A DNA stretch of 64,000 nucleotides from Chitinophagaceae bacterium (GTDB taxonomy: Bacteria > Bacteroidota > Bacteroidia > Chitinophagales > Chitinophagaceae). The stretch spans positions 248,001 through 312,000 of the forward strand of contig JAIETM010000007.1 in assembly GCA_019745155.1 (NCBI GenBank), given 5' to 3'. Shown here piece after piece: positions 28,349 to 38,878 of this stretch; the first letter of the stretch is position 1; each line of letters opens with the position of its first letter. The translations under genes were made by a program, and so were the position numbers. The notes under the pieces are model-generated. The model ran no database searches. It was not told where the DNA came from and saw only the letters and a list, made by a program, of their open reading frames with translations.

Positions 28349-31300
28349 ATGAGAAAACTCCTAATGTTACTCATTGGGCTGTTTGTGACTGTATCCAGCA
28401 TACTGGCACAAACAAGGGTCATCACCGGTAAGGTATTTGATGACAAAGGCGCCCCCATCGCCAACGCCTCAGTTCTCGTAAAAGGAACAACGATCGGAAC
28501 AAACACAAAAGAAGATGGCTCCTTCTCTTTGAGTGTACCAGCTTCAGCAAAAGAGTTGGTTGTTTCTTCAGTAAACTTTGAGCGTCAAGAAATCAAACTC
28601 TCTGCTTCAAACAACTACACTGCAAGATTAAAAGCAAGCAGTGAAGATTTGGAAGAAGTAGTGGTTACTGGTTATCAGCAAACCAAAAAAAGAGAGGTGA
28701 ACGCTGCAGTAAGCCGTATCGAGGCTAAACAGATTGAGAACATTCCTGTACCATCTGTTGACCGCTTATTGCAAGGTCGTGCTTCTGGTGTGCAGGTGAA
28801 TGCTAACAACGGTGTTCCCGGCGGTGCTGTAAACATCTTGATTCGTGGTGCTGGTTCTATCAATGCTGGTAACCAGCCATTGTTTGTTGTTGATGGTGTA
28901 CAGATCAACGGTACAACTACCAACATTCAAACACAGACAAACCCAATTGCATTCTTAAACCCAAGTGATATCGAGACCTTCGAAATTCTGAAGGACGCTG
29001 CTGCAACCGCAATCTATGGTGCACGTGGTGGTAATGGTGTGGTATTGATCACAACCAAAAAAGGTAAAGCTGGTAAGAATGAGATTAATTTCAACATGCA
29101 GTATGGTGCAACTCAGCCACTGAAATACTTCGATATTCTGAATATTTCTGAAATCACTCAGGCAAGAATTGAAGCATTACAGAATTCTAACCCAAGAGCT
29201 TCTGCTGCTGCAGTAAGGGCTTCTGCTTTGGCTGGTTTGGGTATCCCAGGTACTGCAACTGATGCAGATATCGCTAACCTGCGTAACTACGACTGGCAGC
29301 GTGAAGGTCTGCGTAATGGTAATTTGAGACAGCTCGAATTATCTCTGCGTGGTGGTAATGAAAAGACTACTTATTACATCTCTGGCTCTTATAATACTAC
29401 AGAAGCTATCGTAGACCCAGTTAACTTTTCTCGTGGTACTTTATTGACTTCATTAAGTCATAAGGTTAACCGTAAACTTTCTGTTGAGACAAGTCTCAGC
29501 TTGAGCACTATTAGTCAGAATGGTCCTTTCGGTGGTGCAGGTGGTGGTGCCTTCTTAGGTAATATCGCTTTTGCTGCTGCAACTATTCTGCCCCACAACC
29601 CAATCCGCAATGCAGATGGTAGCTGGTATGGCTTGCCAGGTTCTGGTCAGGCTGTTGCCGGTATCCTAAGCTTTAACCCAATGGCGGTTAACGCGCTGAA
29701 CACAAGTAAGCAGCGTACTAACCAAATGGTGGGTAGCTTTACTATCAACTACGAAATCCTGAAAGGTCTTCGCTACACTGGTAAGTTCGGTTTGGACTAT
29801 CGTCTTGTACAAACTGAGTTCTATGGTGATCCTCGTTTGGATGAATATTTGAACAGACGCGGTTTCGGTTCTGCAAACTCAGACTGGAATACCAACTTCC
29901 TGACTTTCCATACACTGAATTACAACAGAACTTTCAACAACAAACACAGTGTTACTGGTTTGGCTGGTATGGAATACAGAAGCGACGTACAGGAGCGTAT
30001 CGGTGCTTCTGCTGAAGGTTTCCCAACTGCAGATTTCAGAACCATTAACTCTGCTGCAACACCGCTGGGTGCAACTGGTTTCTGGACCGGTAACAAAATT
30101 TTCTCTCTGTTTGCTCGTGCGGGTTATGAGTATGACAGACGTTATAGTGTAACTTTCTCTCTGCGTCGTGATGGTTCATCAAGATTCGGTGCAAATAATC
30201 GTTTCGCCACCTTCCCATCTGTACAGGTTGGTTGGAATGTAACAAACGAAAAATTCATGGAGCGCACTAGCAATTGGTTAAGCAACATGAAAGTGCGTTA
30301 TGCTTGGGGTCAGTCTGGTAACGACCAGATTGGTAACTTCGATGCCCTCGGTTTATTCGGTGGTGGTCGTCAGTACAATAGCACACCAGGTATCTTCTAT
30401 AGCCAGTTGTCTAGCCCAACCCTGAGATGGGAGTTAAGAACTGAAAACAACATTGGTTTAGATCTGGGCTTCTTCAAAGATCGTATCACTACAAGTGTTG
30501 ATGTCTACAGACGTATCAACAGCAAACTGTTGTTGGCTCGCTCATTGTATCAGTCAACTGGTTTCACTTCTTTCACTGATAACGTAGGTGAAGTAACCAA
30601 CGAGGGTGTTGAAATGAACCTCGGTGTGAAGATTATTGATAAAGCATTCAAGTGGAGAACAAACTTCATTTTTGCTTACAACAAGAACTTTATTTCAAAG
30701 CTGTATGATGGTTTGGAAGTATTGCCAGGTAACAACGCTATTCGTGTAGGTGCGCCTTTGGGTTCATTCTTTGTAGCTAACTACGCTGGTGTTAACCCTG
30801 CAACTGGCCGTGCGATGTGGTTTAAGGCTGATGGTAGCTTAACATACAACCCTTTAATCCCAGCTGACCAGCGTTTATCAGGTCAAACAATTCCAGTGTA
30901 CAACGGTGGTTTTGAAAACGTATTCTCATTCAAAAACTTTGAAGCAACCTTCTTCTTCAACTATGAGTACGGTCGTACTGTAAGTGATGGTCAGGTAAAC
31001 TTCATGTCTGAGATTGGTGGTCGTGCATTCAATGCGTTGCAGGAAATGTATGATGCTCGTTGGAAAACACCTGGTCAAATCACCAGTGTTCCAAGACCAT
31101 TTAACGGTAATACAGATTTCGCCAGCCAGGGTCGTTTCACTGGTCAGCGCTATCTCTTCAAAGCGGACTACATCCGTCTGAGAACTGTGATGTTGGCATA
31201 TAACTTCCCACGCTCTTTCTTGAGCAAGGCGAAAATGTCTCTTGCTCGCTTCTATGTACAAGGAACCAACTTGTGGACTTATGCAGACTACCCTGGTTAC

Positions 31301-31381
31301 GATCCTGAATTCGTAGGTGCCGCAACAGGTATTGTACCACAAAACAAAAACATTACTGTTGGTCTGCAACTGGGATTCTAA
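28349..31381 (+). CDS. SusC/RagA family TonB-dependent outer-membrane transporter (locus 2)
   Basis: 1010 residues. Signal peptide (cleavage near ILAQ), CarboxypepD_reg-like domain (about 23-100: RVITGKVFDDKGAPIANASV), linker DLEEVVVTGYQQTKKREV, plug with ILIRGAGSINAGNQPLFVVDG and IETFEILKDAAATAIYG, then the 22-strand-type barrel ending GLQLGF. It should form a SusCD complex with the product of the gene 19 bases downstream and draw energy from TonB-ExbBD encoded elsewhere. It diverges clearly from loci 1 and 3 in the barrel, so the three systems probably import different substrates. No sigma or anti-sigma pair or enzyme gene is adjacent. Confidence 0.96.
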   Translation: MRKLLMLLIGLFVTVSSILAQTRVITGKVFDDKGAPIANASVLVKGTTIGTNTKEDGSFSLSVPASAKELVVSSVNFERQEIKLSASNNYTARLKASSEDLEEVVVTGYQQTKKREVNAAVSRIEAKQIENIPVPSVDRLLQGRASGVQVNANNGVPGGAVNILIRGAGSINAGNQPLFVVDGVQINGTTTNIQTQTNPIAFLNPSDIETFEILKDAAATAIYGARGGNGVVLITTKKGKAGKNEINFNMQYGATQPLKYFDILNISEITQARIEALQNSNPRASAAAVRASALAGLGIPGTATDADIANLRNYDWQREGLRNGNLRQLELSLRGGNEKTTYYISGSYNTTEAIVDPVNFSRGTLLTSLSHKVNRKLSVETSLSLSTISQNGPFGGAGGGAFLGNIAFAAATILPHNPIRNADGSWYGLPGSGQAVAGILSFNPMAVNALNTSKQRTNQMVGSFTINYEILKGLRYTGKFGLDYRLVQTEFYGDPRLDEYLNRRGFGSANSDWNTNFLTFHTLNYNRTFNNKHSVTGLAGMEYRSDVQERIGASAEGFPTADFRTINSAATPLGATGFWTGNKIFSLFARAGYEYDRRYSVTFSLRRDGSSRFGANNRFATFPSVQVGWNVTNEKFMERTSNWLSNMKVRYAWGQSGNDQIGNFDALGLFGGGRQYNSTPGIFYSQLSSPTLRWELRTENNIGLDLGFFKDRITTSVDVYRRINSKLLLARSLYQSTGFTSFTDNVGEVTNEGVEMNLGVKIIDKAFKWRTNFIFAYNKNFISKLYDGLEVLPGNNAIRVGAPLGSFFVANYAGVNPATGRAMWFKADGSLTYNPLIPADQRLSGQTIPVYNGGFENVFSFKNFEATFFFNYEYGRTVSDGQVNFMSEIGGRAFNALQEMYDARWKTPGQITSVPRPFNGNTDFASQGRFTGQRYLFKADYIRLRTVMLAYNFPRSFLSKAKMSLARFYVQGTNLWTYADYPGYDPEFVGAATGIVPQNKNITVGLQLGF

Positions 31382-31400
31382 ACAAACAAATTGAATGATT

Positions 31401-32912
31401 ATGAAAACTATTGTAAATAAAATTGTTCTTTCTGCTGCTACGATCGGCTTGCTGATTGCCAGCTGTTCGGACAAAGATCTGGCAGTACAGCCACGTCAAT
31501 CTATCTCATCTGAGACAGCACTGACATCTGTTAACAGCGTTGACGCTGCCGTAATTGGTGTATATGCAACATTAAAGTCTCGTGTATTATATGGTCGTGA
31601 CTTCATGGCTTATGGTGATGTAATGGCTGACAACGCTGTTGCTACCAATAAGAGTGGTCGTCTGGTTGGTGAAGGCCGTAACAACGTAAACGCGCATTAT
31701 GCAAACTGGGGTACTGCTTACAGTGCCATTAATGATTGTAACCTTGTATTAGATGCGATTCCTCGTATTTCTGCAGCTACTGCTACGCAGAGAGACAGAT
31801 GGGAAGGTGAAATGCGTTTTATCAGAGCATTACTTTATCATGATCTGATGCGTTCTTATGCTTACGCACCAACTTTCATCGTTTCTGCATCTAACAGAGG
31901 TGGTGTGGTACTGCGTTCTACTGCTGTTGATAATAAGGATACTGCTGCTGCTTTCAGACCTGCTCGCGCAACTATTCAGCAGTGCTACGATTTTATCATA
32001 AATGACCTTACTATCGCATCTACTAAACTGCAAACATCTGCTCGTGCAGGAGCTCCACATTTTGCAACACGTGCCGCTGCACAAGCTTTGCTTTCCAGAG
32101 TACAATTGTACAATGGTAACTGGGCTGCTGCTAGAGATGCTGCAACTGCTGCATTAACTGGTGGTGTAGGTACTTTAACTACAGCGGCTAACCACGTTGC
32201 TGGCTGGAGAGCTTCTACACACCCTGAATCAATCTTTGAAGTACGTTTTGCAATTGCAGCAGAAAGCCTTGGCGTAAACGAAGCATTACAGACAACATAT
32301 ACTTCTATGGGTGCAATTGGTGCTCCTTCTACTAACGGTGGCTGGGGCGATATGGTACCCAACGCAGTAACACTGAATGCGGTTGGTATCACAGGCTTCC
32401 CTTCAGCTTTGTCTATTGCTAACACTGCAGCATTACCTACACTTACAAGAACATCAGATGTTCGTAACCAATTGTTCGAGTGGGGTGGTCAGCGTACTAA
32501 CCCTCGTTTCATCGAGTGTACTAAGTTCTTCGGTAAAAGCGGTTTCTTGAACGTTGATAACGTACCAGTTATCCGCCATGCAGAAGTACTGTTGATCAGA
32601 GCTGAAGCACACTACCGTCTGGGTAATGAGGCTGCTGCATTGACTGATATTAACACCCTCAGAACCAACAGAGGTTTAACAGCTGTTACTTTAACAGGCA
32701 ATGATATCCTCGAAGAAATTTTGAGACAGCGTTTGGCTGAATTGGCAATGGAAGGTCATCGTTTCCATGACCTCAAGCGTTTGGGAAGAGATATTACCAA
32801 GGATCCAAGTGTAGGCTTTACACTCGCTATCACAGATTTCCGTGTGTTGGCACCGATTCCTAACGGAGAATTAATCGGTAACCCTAACATGCAACAGAAT
32901 CCTGGTTATTAA
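31401..32912 (+). CDS. SusD/RagB family surface lipoprotein (locus 2)
   Basis: 503 residues from ATG 31401; the in-frame ATG at 31395 adds two residues. It has lipobox LIASC with Cys22. Typical SusD segments are present: WEGEMRFIRALLYHDLMRSYA, VIRHAEVLLIRAEAHYRLG, LRQRLAELAMEGHRFHDLKRLG and the C-terminal QQNPGY. It caps the SusC barrel of locus 2 at the cell surface. The small lipoprotein gene begins 22 bases after its stop, making a three-gene unit. Confidence 0.95.
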   Translation: MKTIVNKIVLSAATIGLLIASCSDKDLAVQPRQSISSETALTSVNSVDAAVIGVYATLKSRVLYGRDFMAYGDVMADNAVATNKSGRLVGEGRNNVNAHYANWGTAYSAINDCNLVLDAIPRISAATATQRDRWEGEMRFIRALLYHDLMRSYAYAPTFIVSASNRGGVVLRSTAVDNKDTAAAFRPARATIQQCYDFIINDLTIASTKLQTSARAGAPHFATRAAAQALLSRVQLYNGNWAAARDAATAALTGGVGTLTTAANHVAGWRASTHPESIFEVRFAIAAESLGVNEALQTTYTSMGAIGAPSTNGGWGDMVPNAVTLNAVGITGFPSALSIANTAALPTLTRTSDVRNQLFEWGGQRTNPRFIECTKFFGKSGFLNVDNVPVIRHAEVLLIRAEAHYRLGNEAAALTDINTLRTNRGLTAVTLTGNDILEEILRQRLAELAMEGHRFHDLKRLGRDITKDPSVGFTLAITDFRVLAPIPNGELIGNPNMQQNPGY

Positions 32913-32934
32913 TTCAATGATTAAATTTTAAAAG

Positions 32935-33453
32935 ATGAAAAAATTCATATTAAGTGCATTTCTTTTTGTTGCAGCCATGTTTACCCTGACAGGTTGTATC
33001 AAACAAGAAGAATACGTAATCAAGGATTTGCAGGTTGAGTTCGACGCAGCTTCATGGAATTCACGTGGCGCTGGTGTTACCTATCCCATTCTAACACGCG
33101 TTCCACCCTATGGTATGCCTGTTGCAACAACCGATCCTTTGATCTCTAGAACGAGTGGAACAATCCGTTTTCGTGTAAACTTGATTGGTGCGCAGCAATC
33201 TACTGCTCAAACAATCACATACCGCGTGGCGAATGATCCTGCCAACACAGCTGTGGCTGGTACACATTTCACTATTCCCGGCACCATCACTATCCCTGCT
33301 AACAGCAGTTTTGGTGAGGCTGTTGTGAATGTAATCAACCCAGGTGTAGCAAGTTCAACTCCGGTTTTGTTGATTCTTGAAGTCGTAGGTAACAGCTTAA
33401 TCAAGCCCGCTACAGAAATCAATAAGATTGGTATTCAAATCAGTCAGAATTAA
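32935..33453 (+). CDS. Small surface lipoprotein of SusCD locus 2 (DUF4843/DUF1735-like)
   Basis: A 172-residue lipoprotein with lipobox TLTGC (Cys21). The mature protein is beta-rich: VEFDAASWNSRG, then TIRFRVNLIGAQQST and AVAGTHFTIPGTITIPANSSFGEAVVNV. The last segment is a Calx-beta-like pattern seen in DUF4843/DUF1735-type proteins encoded beside SusD genes. Such accessory lipoproteins often bind the imported ligand at the cell surface. A related gene sits at the same place in locus 3. The family name is tentative; the lipoprotein nature and the operon context are well supported. Confidence 0.7.
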   Translation: MKKFILSAFLFVAAMFTLTGCIKQEEYVIKDLQVEFDAASWNSRGAGVTYPILTRVPPYGMPVATTDPLISRTSGTIRFRVNLIGAQQSTAQTITYRVANDPANTAVAGTHFTIPGTITIPANSSFGEAVVNVINPGVASSTPVLLILEVVGNSLIKPATEINKIGIQISQN

Positions 33454-33491
33454 TACAACTTTTTGTTGTTGAATTAATTTCGCTTTTACTT

Positions 33492-33522
33492 AAAAGGCTT
33501 CTATCTTAGATAGAAGCCTTTT
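33492..33522 (+). terminator. Rho-independent terminator of SusCD locus 2
   Basis: A perfect 15-base inverted repeat, AAAAGGCTTCTATCT and its complement around a single T, with T-rich flanks. It lies between the small lipoprotein gene and the ATG at 33535. If it works, the next gene needs its own promoter or readthrough. Confidence 0.8.
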
Positions 33523-33534
33523 AAATTTTATAGT

Positions 33535-34209
33535 ATGAAATACATTCTTGTCTTTTGCTTAACACTAACATCAATATTCCTGCAAAGTCATTTGCGGGCT
33601 CAGGGGTTTATGGCAGATGCGGTAAATCCCGGAAGAGTGTATCGCGAAATGAAACCGAGTGATGTAGCGGGAAGTGCTTTATTATTTGAAAATTGGACAC
33701 CTGCGCGAGTAAAAATTACCCACGGGAAATTAATTACAGGATTGCTTGTGAACTTCGACGTATATGGTAATAAGGCGCTTTACCTAAATAAGGATGAAAC
33801 ATTCGAGTTCGGAGATGAACTTGATTACATCGAAATAGGGTTTGATGGAAATGGCGAACGTCAATTATTCATGAACGGTTTTATTGCCGATCAGTTTCAC
33901 TCAAAAACCTTTGTGCAGGTTTTAAATGAAGGCCGCTATCGGCTTTTGAAATACGTTCGCAGGGTGCTGGTCGATAATAAGGGTTATGGTTCTGCTGTTG
34001 AAAGCAAGACACTCGAACAACAGACTTTTTATTTTATTGCTGATAACAAAGCAACAACGCCTGTTAAGTTGTCTAAAGCATCATTGGAGGAATTTGCAGG
34101 CCGTCGCTGGGAAAAACTCAAGGGTTTCATCGATGCGAACGGCTTAAGCCTTAAGAAAGAAACTGATTTCGCTAAGGCACTCCTTTATTTTAGTAGTATC
34201 GCTCAGTAG
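33535..34209 (+). CDS. Exported hypothetical protein between SusCD loci 2 and 3
   Basis: 224 residues with a signal peptide (hydrophobic 4-18, cleavage near LRAQG). The mature part contains SALLFENWTPARVKITHGKL, VNFDVYGNKALYLNKDETFEF and an acidic/aromatic stretch, and ends in a helical region (LEEFAGRRWEKLKGFID). I recognise no named domain; similar exported proteins of this size occur in Chitinophagaceae. It starts 12 bases after the terminator at 33492-33522 and ends 167 bases before the third susC, so its link to the nutrient-uptake loci is positional only. Confidence 0.6.
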   Translation: MKYILVFCLTLTSIFLQSHLRAQGFMADAVNPGRVYREMKPSDVAGSALLFENWTPARVKITHGKLITGLLVNFDVYGNKALYLNKDETFEFGDELDYIEIGFDGNGERQLFMNGFIADQFHSKTFVQVLNEGRYRLLKYVRRVLVDNKGYGSAVESKTLEQQTFYFIADNKATTPVKLSKASLEEFAGRRWEKLKGFIDANGLSLKKETDFAKALLYFSSIAQ

Positions 34210-34340
34210 TCTGGTTTTACTAGCTAAAATTATTTTCTTTATACATAGTTAATTAATAATCATTATATTAACCATTCAAATTAATATAATACATGAGCGG
34301 TAAAGCGTAATATCAGTTTTTGTTGTCCTGTTAAGTGGAC

Positions 34341-34354
34341 GTTAATTACATTGC
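34341..34354 (+). promoter_or_regulatory. Candidate -7 region of SusCD locus 3
   Basis: GTTAATTACATTGC lies 22 bases before the ATG at 34377 and resembles GTTAATATATTGC before locus 2 (28311-28323). TTG at 34323-34325 could be the upstream element with a 21-base spacer. Tentative. Confidence 0.3.
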
Positions 34355-34376
34355 AATTTCAAAACAAAACTGACTT

Positions 34377-37300
34377 ATGAGAAAACTCCTCATGATTTTC
34401 TTGTGCGTTGTATTGGCCTCAATACAGGTTTTCGCACAGAATCGGACTGTTACGGGGAAAGTGACAGATGCCGATGGGAAGCCACTGGCTGGCGCTTCCG
34501 TTAAAGTAAAGGGTGCTGAAGCAGGCACTATCTCCGATGGAGATGGTAACTTCAAAATTGTTGTTCCAGCAACTGCGAAAGTGCTCCAGATTTCTTCAGT
34601 GGGTATGGAGACAAAAGATGTTGCTATTGGTGCTAATCCAGTAGTCAATATTTCTTTAAAGTAAATTGACAACAGCTTAGAAGAGGTAGTTGTAGTTGGT
34701 TATGAAACCAAAAAGAAGAAAGATATCGCTGGTGCAACAGCAAGTGTTAAGGGTAAAGAAATTGCTGCTAGACCAGTAGGTAGCTTTGCACGTGCCATGC
34801 AGGGTGCTATGGCCGGTGTGCAAGTTGTATCTAACAACGGTGTACCTGGTGGTAACGTAACGGTACGTGTACGTGGTGTTGGTTCTATTAACGCCAGTAG
34901 TACACCTTTATACATTGTAGATGGTGTGCAGATTGTTACTGGTAACTCTAACTCTCTGGGTAATGGTAACGGTCCGGAAGGTTTGGTTTCTTCCAACCTG
35001 TTAAACGCGATCAATCCTGACGATATCGAATCAATTGATGTATTGAAAGATCCTGCATCTGCATCTATCTATGGTGCGCAGGCTGCGAATGGTGTAGTTA
35101 TCATCACTACAAAAAAAGATAGAGCAGGTAAGAGCAAAATCAATTTCAATTCTTATTTCGGTGTTAGCCGAGTAATCAAGAAGCTAGATGTATTAACTGC
35201 AACAGAAGCTGTTCAGTTGGGTTATGAAGCTAATGCCAATAGATTTGGTGCTGGTTCTGCAAACGTTACTACTTTCTTGAACGGTGTTGGTGCTACTGTA
35301 AAGAATGGCATCGTTGATCCACTTGAGAATACAGATTGGCAAGACCTTGCTTTCCGCAGTGGCTTTGTTCAGAATTATGATTTATCTGTATCTGGTGGCA
35401 ATGATAAAACTACCTTCTTCCTTTCAGGTGGTTATAACCGCTTGCAAGGTCATGTGCTCGCTTCAGATTTCCAGCGTGGTTCACTAAGAATTAACTTGGA
35501 CCACAAAGTGAATGATAAACTCTCTATTGGTTCTAGTCTTACTTTATCATCTTATTCATCTAACGGTGTATTTGATGGTGGTAGTTTCGGTAACCCAGTA
35601 CGTAATGGTTTCATGAGTTTCCCAACAAACAAACCATATAATCCTGATGGATCATTCCGCCAGGCAGCCAATGGCCAGTGGTTTGGTGGCTTGGATAACT
35701 TTTTAACCTATACCTCACTGAATAAGAACTTCTCAAACGTGAAGAATTTAGTTGGTGGTATTAATGCTACATATAATATCAATAAATACCTCCGCTGGAG
35801 AAGTACTTTTAACCTGAACTATAACTATACAGAAGAAAAGCAATTCTCTGATCCACGCGGCTCTGGTGCTTCTGTAAACGGTAGTGTATCTAAAGCATCT
35901 ACGCAGATTCGTGATTTCCAAACAAACCATACATTGAATTATGCACGCACTTTTGGTGCCAAGCATGCTGTGAGTGGTTTATTGGGTGCGGAGTATCGTT
36001 ATAATCTTCAAACTTCATTTGCAGCATTTGGTCAGGGCCTGCCTTTGCCTCAATTCCAAACTTTGAGTTCAACGGCTACACCTTTGTCACCTAATGAAGG
36101 TTTTGGTGATTTCAAACTCTTGGGCTTTTTCGCTAAAGCAGGTTATACCTACGATGATAAGTATATCGTAAACCTGACTGTACGCCGTGATGGTTCTTCA
36201 CGTTTTGGTGAAGACACGAAGTTTGGTCTTTTCCCTTCTATCTCTACTGCATGGAGAATCAGCCGTGAGAAGTTCATGGGTAAGTTTGGTGAAAATAATG
36301 ATATGAAGCTCCGCTTCTCATATGGTGTTACTGGTAACCAGGCCGGTATTGGTAACTATGCTAGCCGTGCTTTATTTGGCCTTAGTGGTGAATACCTTGG
36401 TTTAGCTGGTGGTGCACCATCTCAATTGGGTAATGCTGCCTTGGGTTGGGAAGAAAACGAAACATTCAACTACGGTATTGATTTCAGCATCTTGAATAGA
36501 AGAGTTACTGCTGAGATTGACTATTTCTCAGCTAACAGAAGATCATTGTTGTTGGCATTCCCACTGCCACCTAGTAGTGGTTTCTCTTCTATCACTAGAA
36601 ATACTGGTGTATTGCAGAACCGTGGTATTGAATTGGGTTTGAATACGGTGAACTTCAGTACTAAGAATTTCCGTTGGACAACCAACTTCAACTTTACTTA
36701 CGTGAAAAACAAAGTGGTTAAGTTGAATGAAGGACAAAATAATATCGGTACCGGTATTGTTGTGGGTCGTCAATTGAACTCAATCTTCACCTATAAGTTT
36801 GCTGGTGTAAACCCTGCTGATGGTAGAACCATGTATTATGATACACTGGGTAATATTACCTACACTCCGCAGTTGCGTGATAGATATTACTTAGATAAAA
36901 GTTCTGATCCTTTGTGGTTTGGTGCTTTTACCAATACACTTACTTTCAAAAATTTCGAACTTAGATTCCAGTTCCAGTATCAGGGTGGTAACTATATCCA
37001 GAACTCAGATGCTACATTCGTTCAGCGTGCGGGTTCAACATTCGATCGTAATCAGCTGAAGTCTCAAATGCTCCGTTGGCAGAGACCAGGTGATATGACT
37101 TATGTACCAAGACCTTGGGCAGGTGCTGCACAGCCTGGTTCTTCTTCTTATACATTCTTCTCTGATCGTTTCTGGGAGAGAGGTGATTTCCTTCGTCTGA
37201 AAGAAGTAACCATTACTATGTATCTGGATAAGAAAACGCTGAATAGACTTGGCTTAACCAATGCCTCATTCTATGTGAGCGGATTCAATCTGGCAACATG

Positions 37301-37400
37301 GGCTAATTACTCCATGTTTGATCCTGAATTGCAGGGTAACGACTTCGGTACTTATCCTCAGGCCAAGCAAATGACCATGGGCTTAAACCTTACTTTCTAA
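34377..37400 (+). pseudogene. SusC/RagA family TonB-dependent transporter (locus 3) with an in-frame TAA at codon 96
   Basis: 1008 codons in a single frame, interrupted only by TAA at 34662-34664. Before it lie a signal peptide (cleavage near VFAQ) and an intact CarboxypepD_reg-like domain (RTVTGKVTDADGKPLAG). Directly after it, in the same frame, come IDNSLEEVVVVGYETKKKKD, the plug (VRVRGVGSINA, IESIDVLKDPASASIYG) and a complete barrel ending GLNLTF. Compared with locus 2 the spacing between LK and LEEVVV is identical, so one codon has simply become a stop. Downstream starts (ATG 34797) lack a signal peptide. The barrel shows no other damage, which suggests a recent mutation, suppression, or a base-call error. 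Its SusD partner, 18 bases downstream, is intact. Confidence 0.85.
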
Positions 37401-37418
37401 TTCTTAACAGCTAATTAT

Positions 37419-38861
37419 ATGAATAAGAAAAACATATTCGTATCAGGTCTGCTGGGTGTTGTTATCTTAAGTCTTGGTGCTTGTAGCAAAGCCTTAGATA
37501 CTGCACCTAAAAACTCGCTAGACTTAGGTACTACACTTACCACCCGTGAGGGATTGAATGCAACACTTACTTCTATCTACAATACTTATCAAGGTAGTGC
37601 ATACTACGGACGCGATGTAATCGTGATTCCTGAGTTGTTGGCAGATAATGGTGAAATCACCTCTAACAACACCAACAGATTTTTAAACCAAGCCAATAAT
37701 GCTCCAGGCTCACACATCAATATCTGGGCAACCTTGTATGGTGTGATCAACAGAGCTAACTTGGTTATCAATAACGTTGATAATTCTACTGCAACTGCTG
37801 CAGAGAAAAGACAGTGGAAGGGTGAAGCAACATTCCTTCGCGCATTGAGCTTATTTGATGCTGCGAAAATTTTCGCTAGAAACCCACTTAACTTAAATGT
37901 AACAGGTGCTACTGGTGCTACTAGCTTTGATCTTGGCGTGCCTGTGCTTACAGCAGGTGTGGCTGATGCAACACAAATTACCTATCCTGCAAGACCTAAA
38001 GTAGGTGAAACTTATGATGCCATCGTTAAAGATCTTACCGATGCCAATAGCTTGCTTACTAATACAGGTTCTGCATTTCGTGTAAGACGTGTTGCTGCTC
38101 AGGCTTTATTGAGCAGAGCTGAATTGTATCGTGGTAACTGGGCTCAGGCAGAACGTTGGGCTGATTCAGTTTTACTTGGTGGTGCGGCTACAATTGCGCC
38201 TGCAACAACATATTTTACTTCATGGGGTAGCAATCACCCTGAAACCATTTTTGGTTTGCAGTACCAAACTGGTGAAGGTAACCCTGGTACAGATGGTCTT
38301 CAGTATATCTATTATAGAAACTTGCCTGCTATTCCTGGTTATGCAGATGTTACAGCAACTGCTTCTCTGCGTGCAGATATGGGAACTGCTGATCTTCGTT
38401 ATCAGCGTCTGATCTCTGCTCAGGTAAAATCAGGTCAGAACGTGTTCTATTGTATGAAATGGCCATTGTCTTCTGGAAGACAACTTGGCCAGGATGATAT
38501 CATGCTGCTCCGTACTTCAGAAGTATTGTTGAATCGTGCTGAAGCACGTGCAAGACAAGGTAAAGAAGCTTTAGCCATTGGCGACTTGAACCAAACAAGA
38601 GTGAGAGCTGGTCTTACCGCTTTCCCAACTTCTGGTGCAGGCGCACCAACTGGCGCAGCTTTGATTAACGAAATTCTGAAAGAGAGAAGAATTGAGCTTG
38701 CTTTCGAAGGTCATCGTTTGTGGGATCTGCTGAGAACAAACAGAGATGTGGTTAAGTCTGGTGGTTCTACTATCCTGACAACTGATTTCCGTCTGATTTG
38801 TAACATTCCAATCGCTGAGATTGATGTGAACAGAAACATGAGTCAAAATCCAGGTTATTAA
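37419..38861 (+). CDS. SusD/RagB family surface lipoprotein (locus 3)
   Basis: 480 residues with lipobox SLGAC (Cys22) and the mature N-terminus SKALDTAPKNSLDLGTTLTT. SusD hallmarks are WKGEATFLRALSLFDAAKIFA, LLRTSEVLLNRAEARARQG, ILKERRIELAFEGHRLWDLLR and the C-terminal SQNPGY. It should pair with the interrupted SusC upstream; the frame is intact and shows no decay. The small lipoprotein gene follows 17 bases later. Confidence 0.95.
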   Translation: MNKKNIFVSGLLGVVILSLGACSKALDTAPKNSLDLGTTLTTREGLNATLTSIYNTYQGSAYYGRDVIVIPELLADNGEITSNNTNRFLNQANNAPGSHINIWATLYGVINRANLVINNVDNSTATAAEKRQWKGEATFLRALSLFDAAKIFARNPLNLNVTGATGATSFDLGVPVLTAGVADATQITYPARPKVGETYDAIVKDLTDANSLLTNTGSAFRVRRVAAQALLSRAELYRGNWAQAERWADSVLLGGAATIAPATTYFTSWGSNHPETIFGLQYQTGEGNPGTDGLQYIYYRNLPAIPGYADVTATASLRADMGTADLRYQRLISAQVKSGQNVFYCMKWPLSSGRQLGQDDIMLLRTSEVLLNRAEARARQGKEALAIGDLNQTRVRAGLTAFPTSGAGAPTGAALINEILKERRIELAFEGHRLWDLLRTNRDVVKSGGSTILTTDFRLICNIPIAEIDVNRNMSQNPGY

Positions 38862-38878
38862 TTTCAAAAAAAGTAGTC

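Noticed and set aside
30926-31474. A 182-codon minus-strand frame across the SusC2/SusD2 junction
   Set aside because: It overlaps the ends of two well-supported genes and encodes no recognisable domain.
34797-37400. The ATG at 34797 as the start of a shorter functional SusC
   Set aside because: It falls inside the plug domain and would leave no signal peptide or N-terminal domain; the in-frame sequence back to 34377 is typical SusC.
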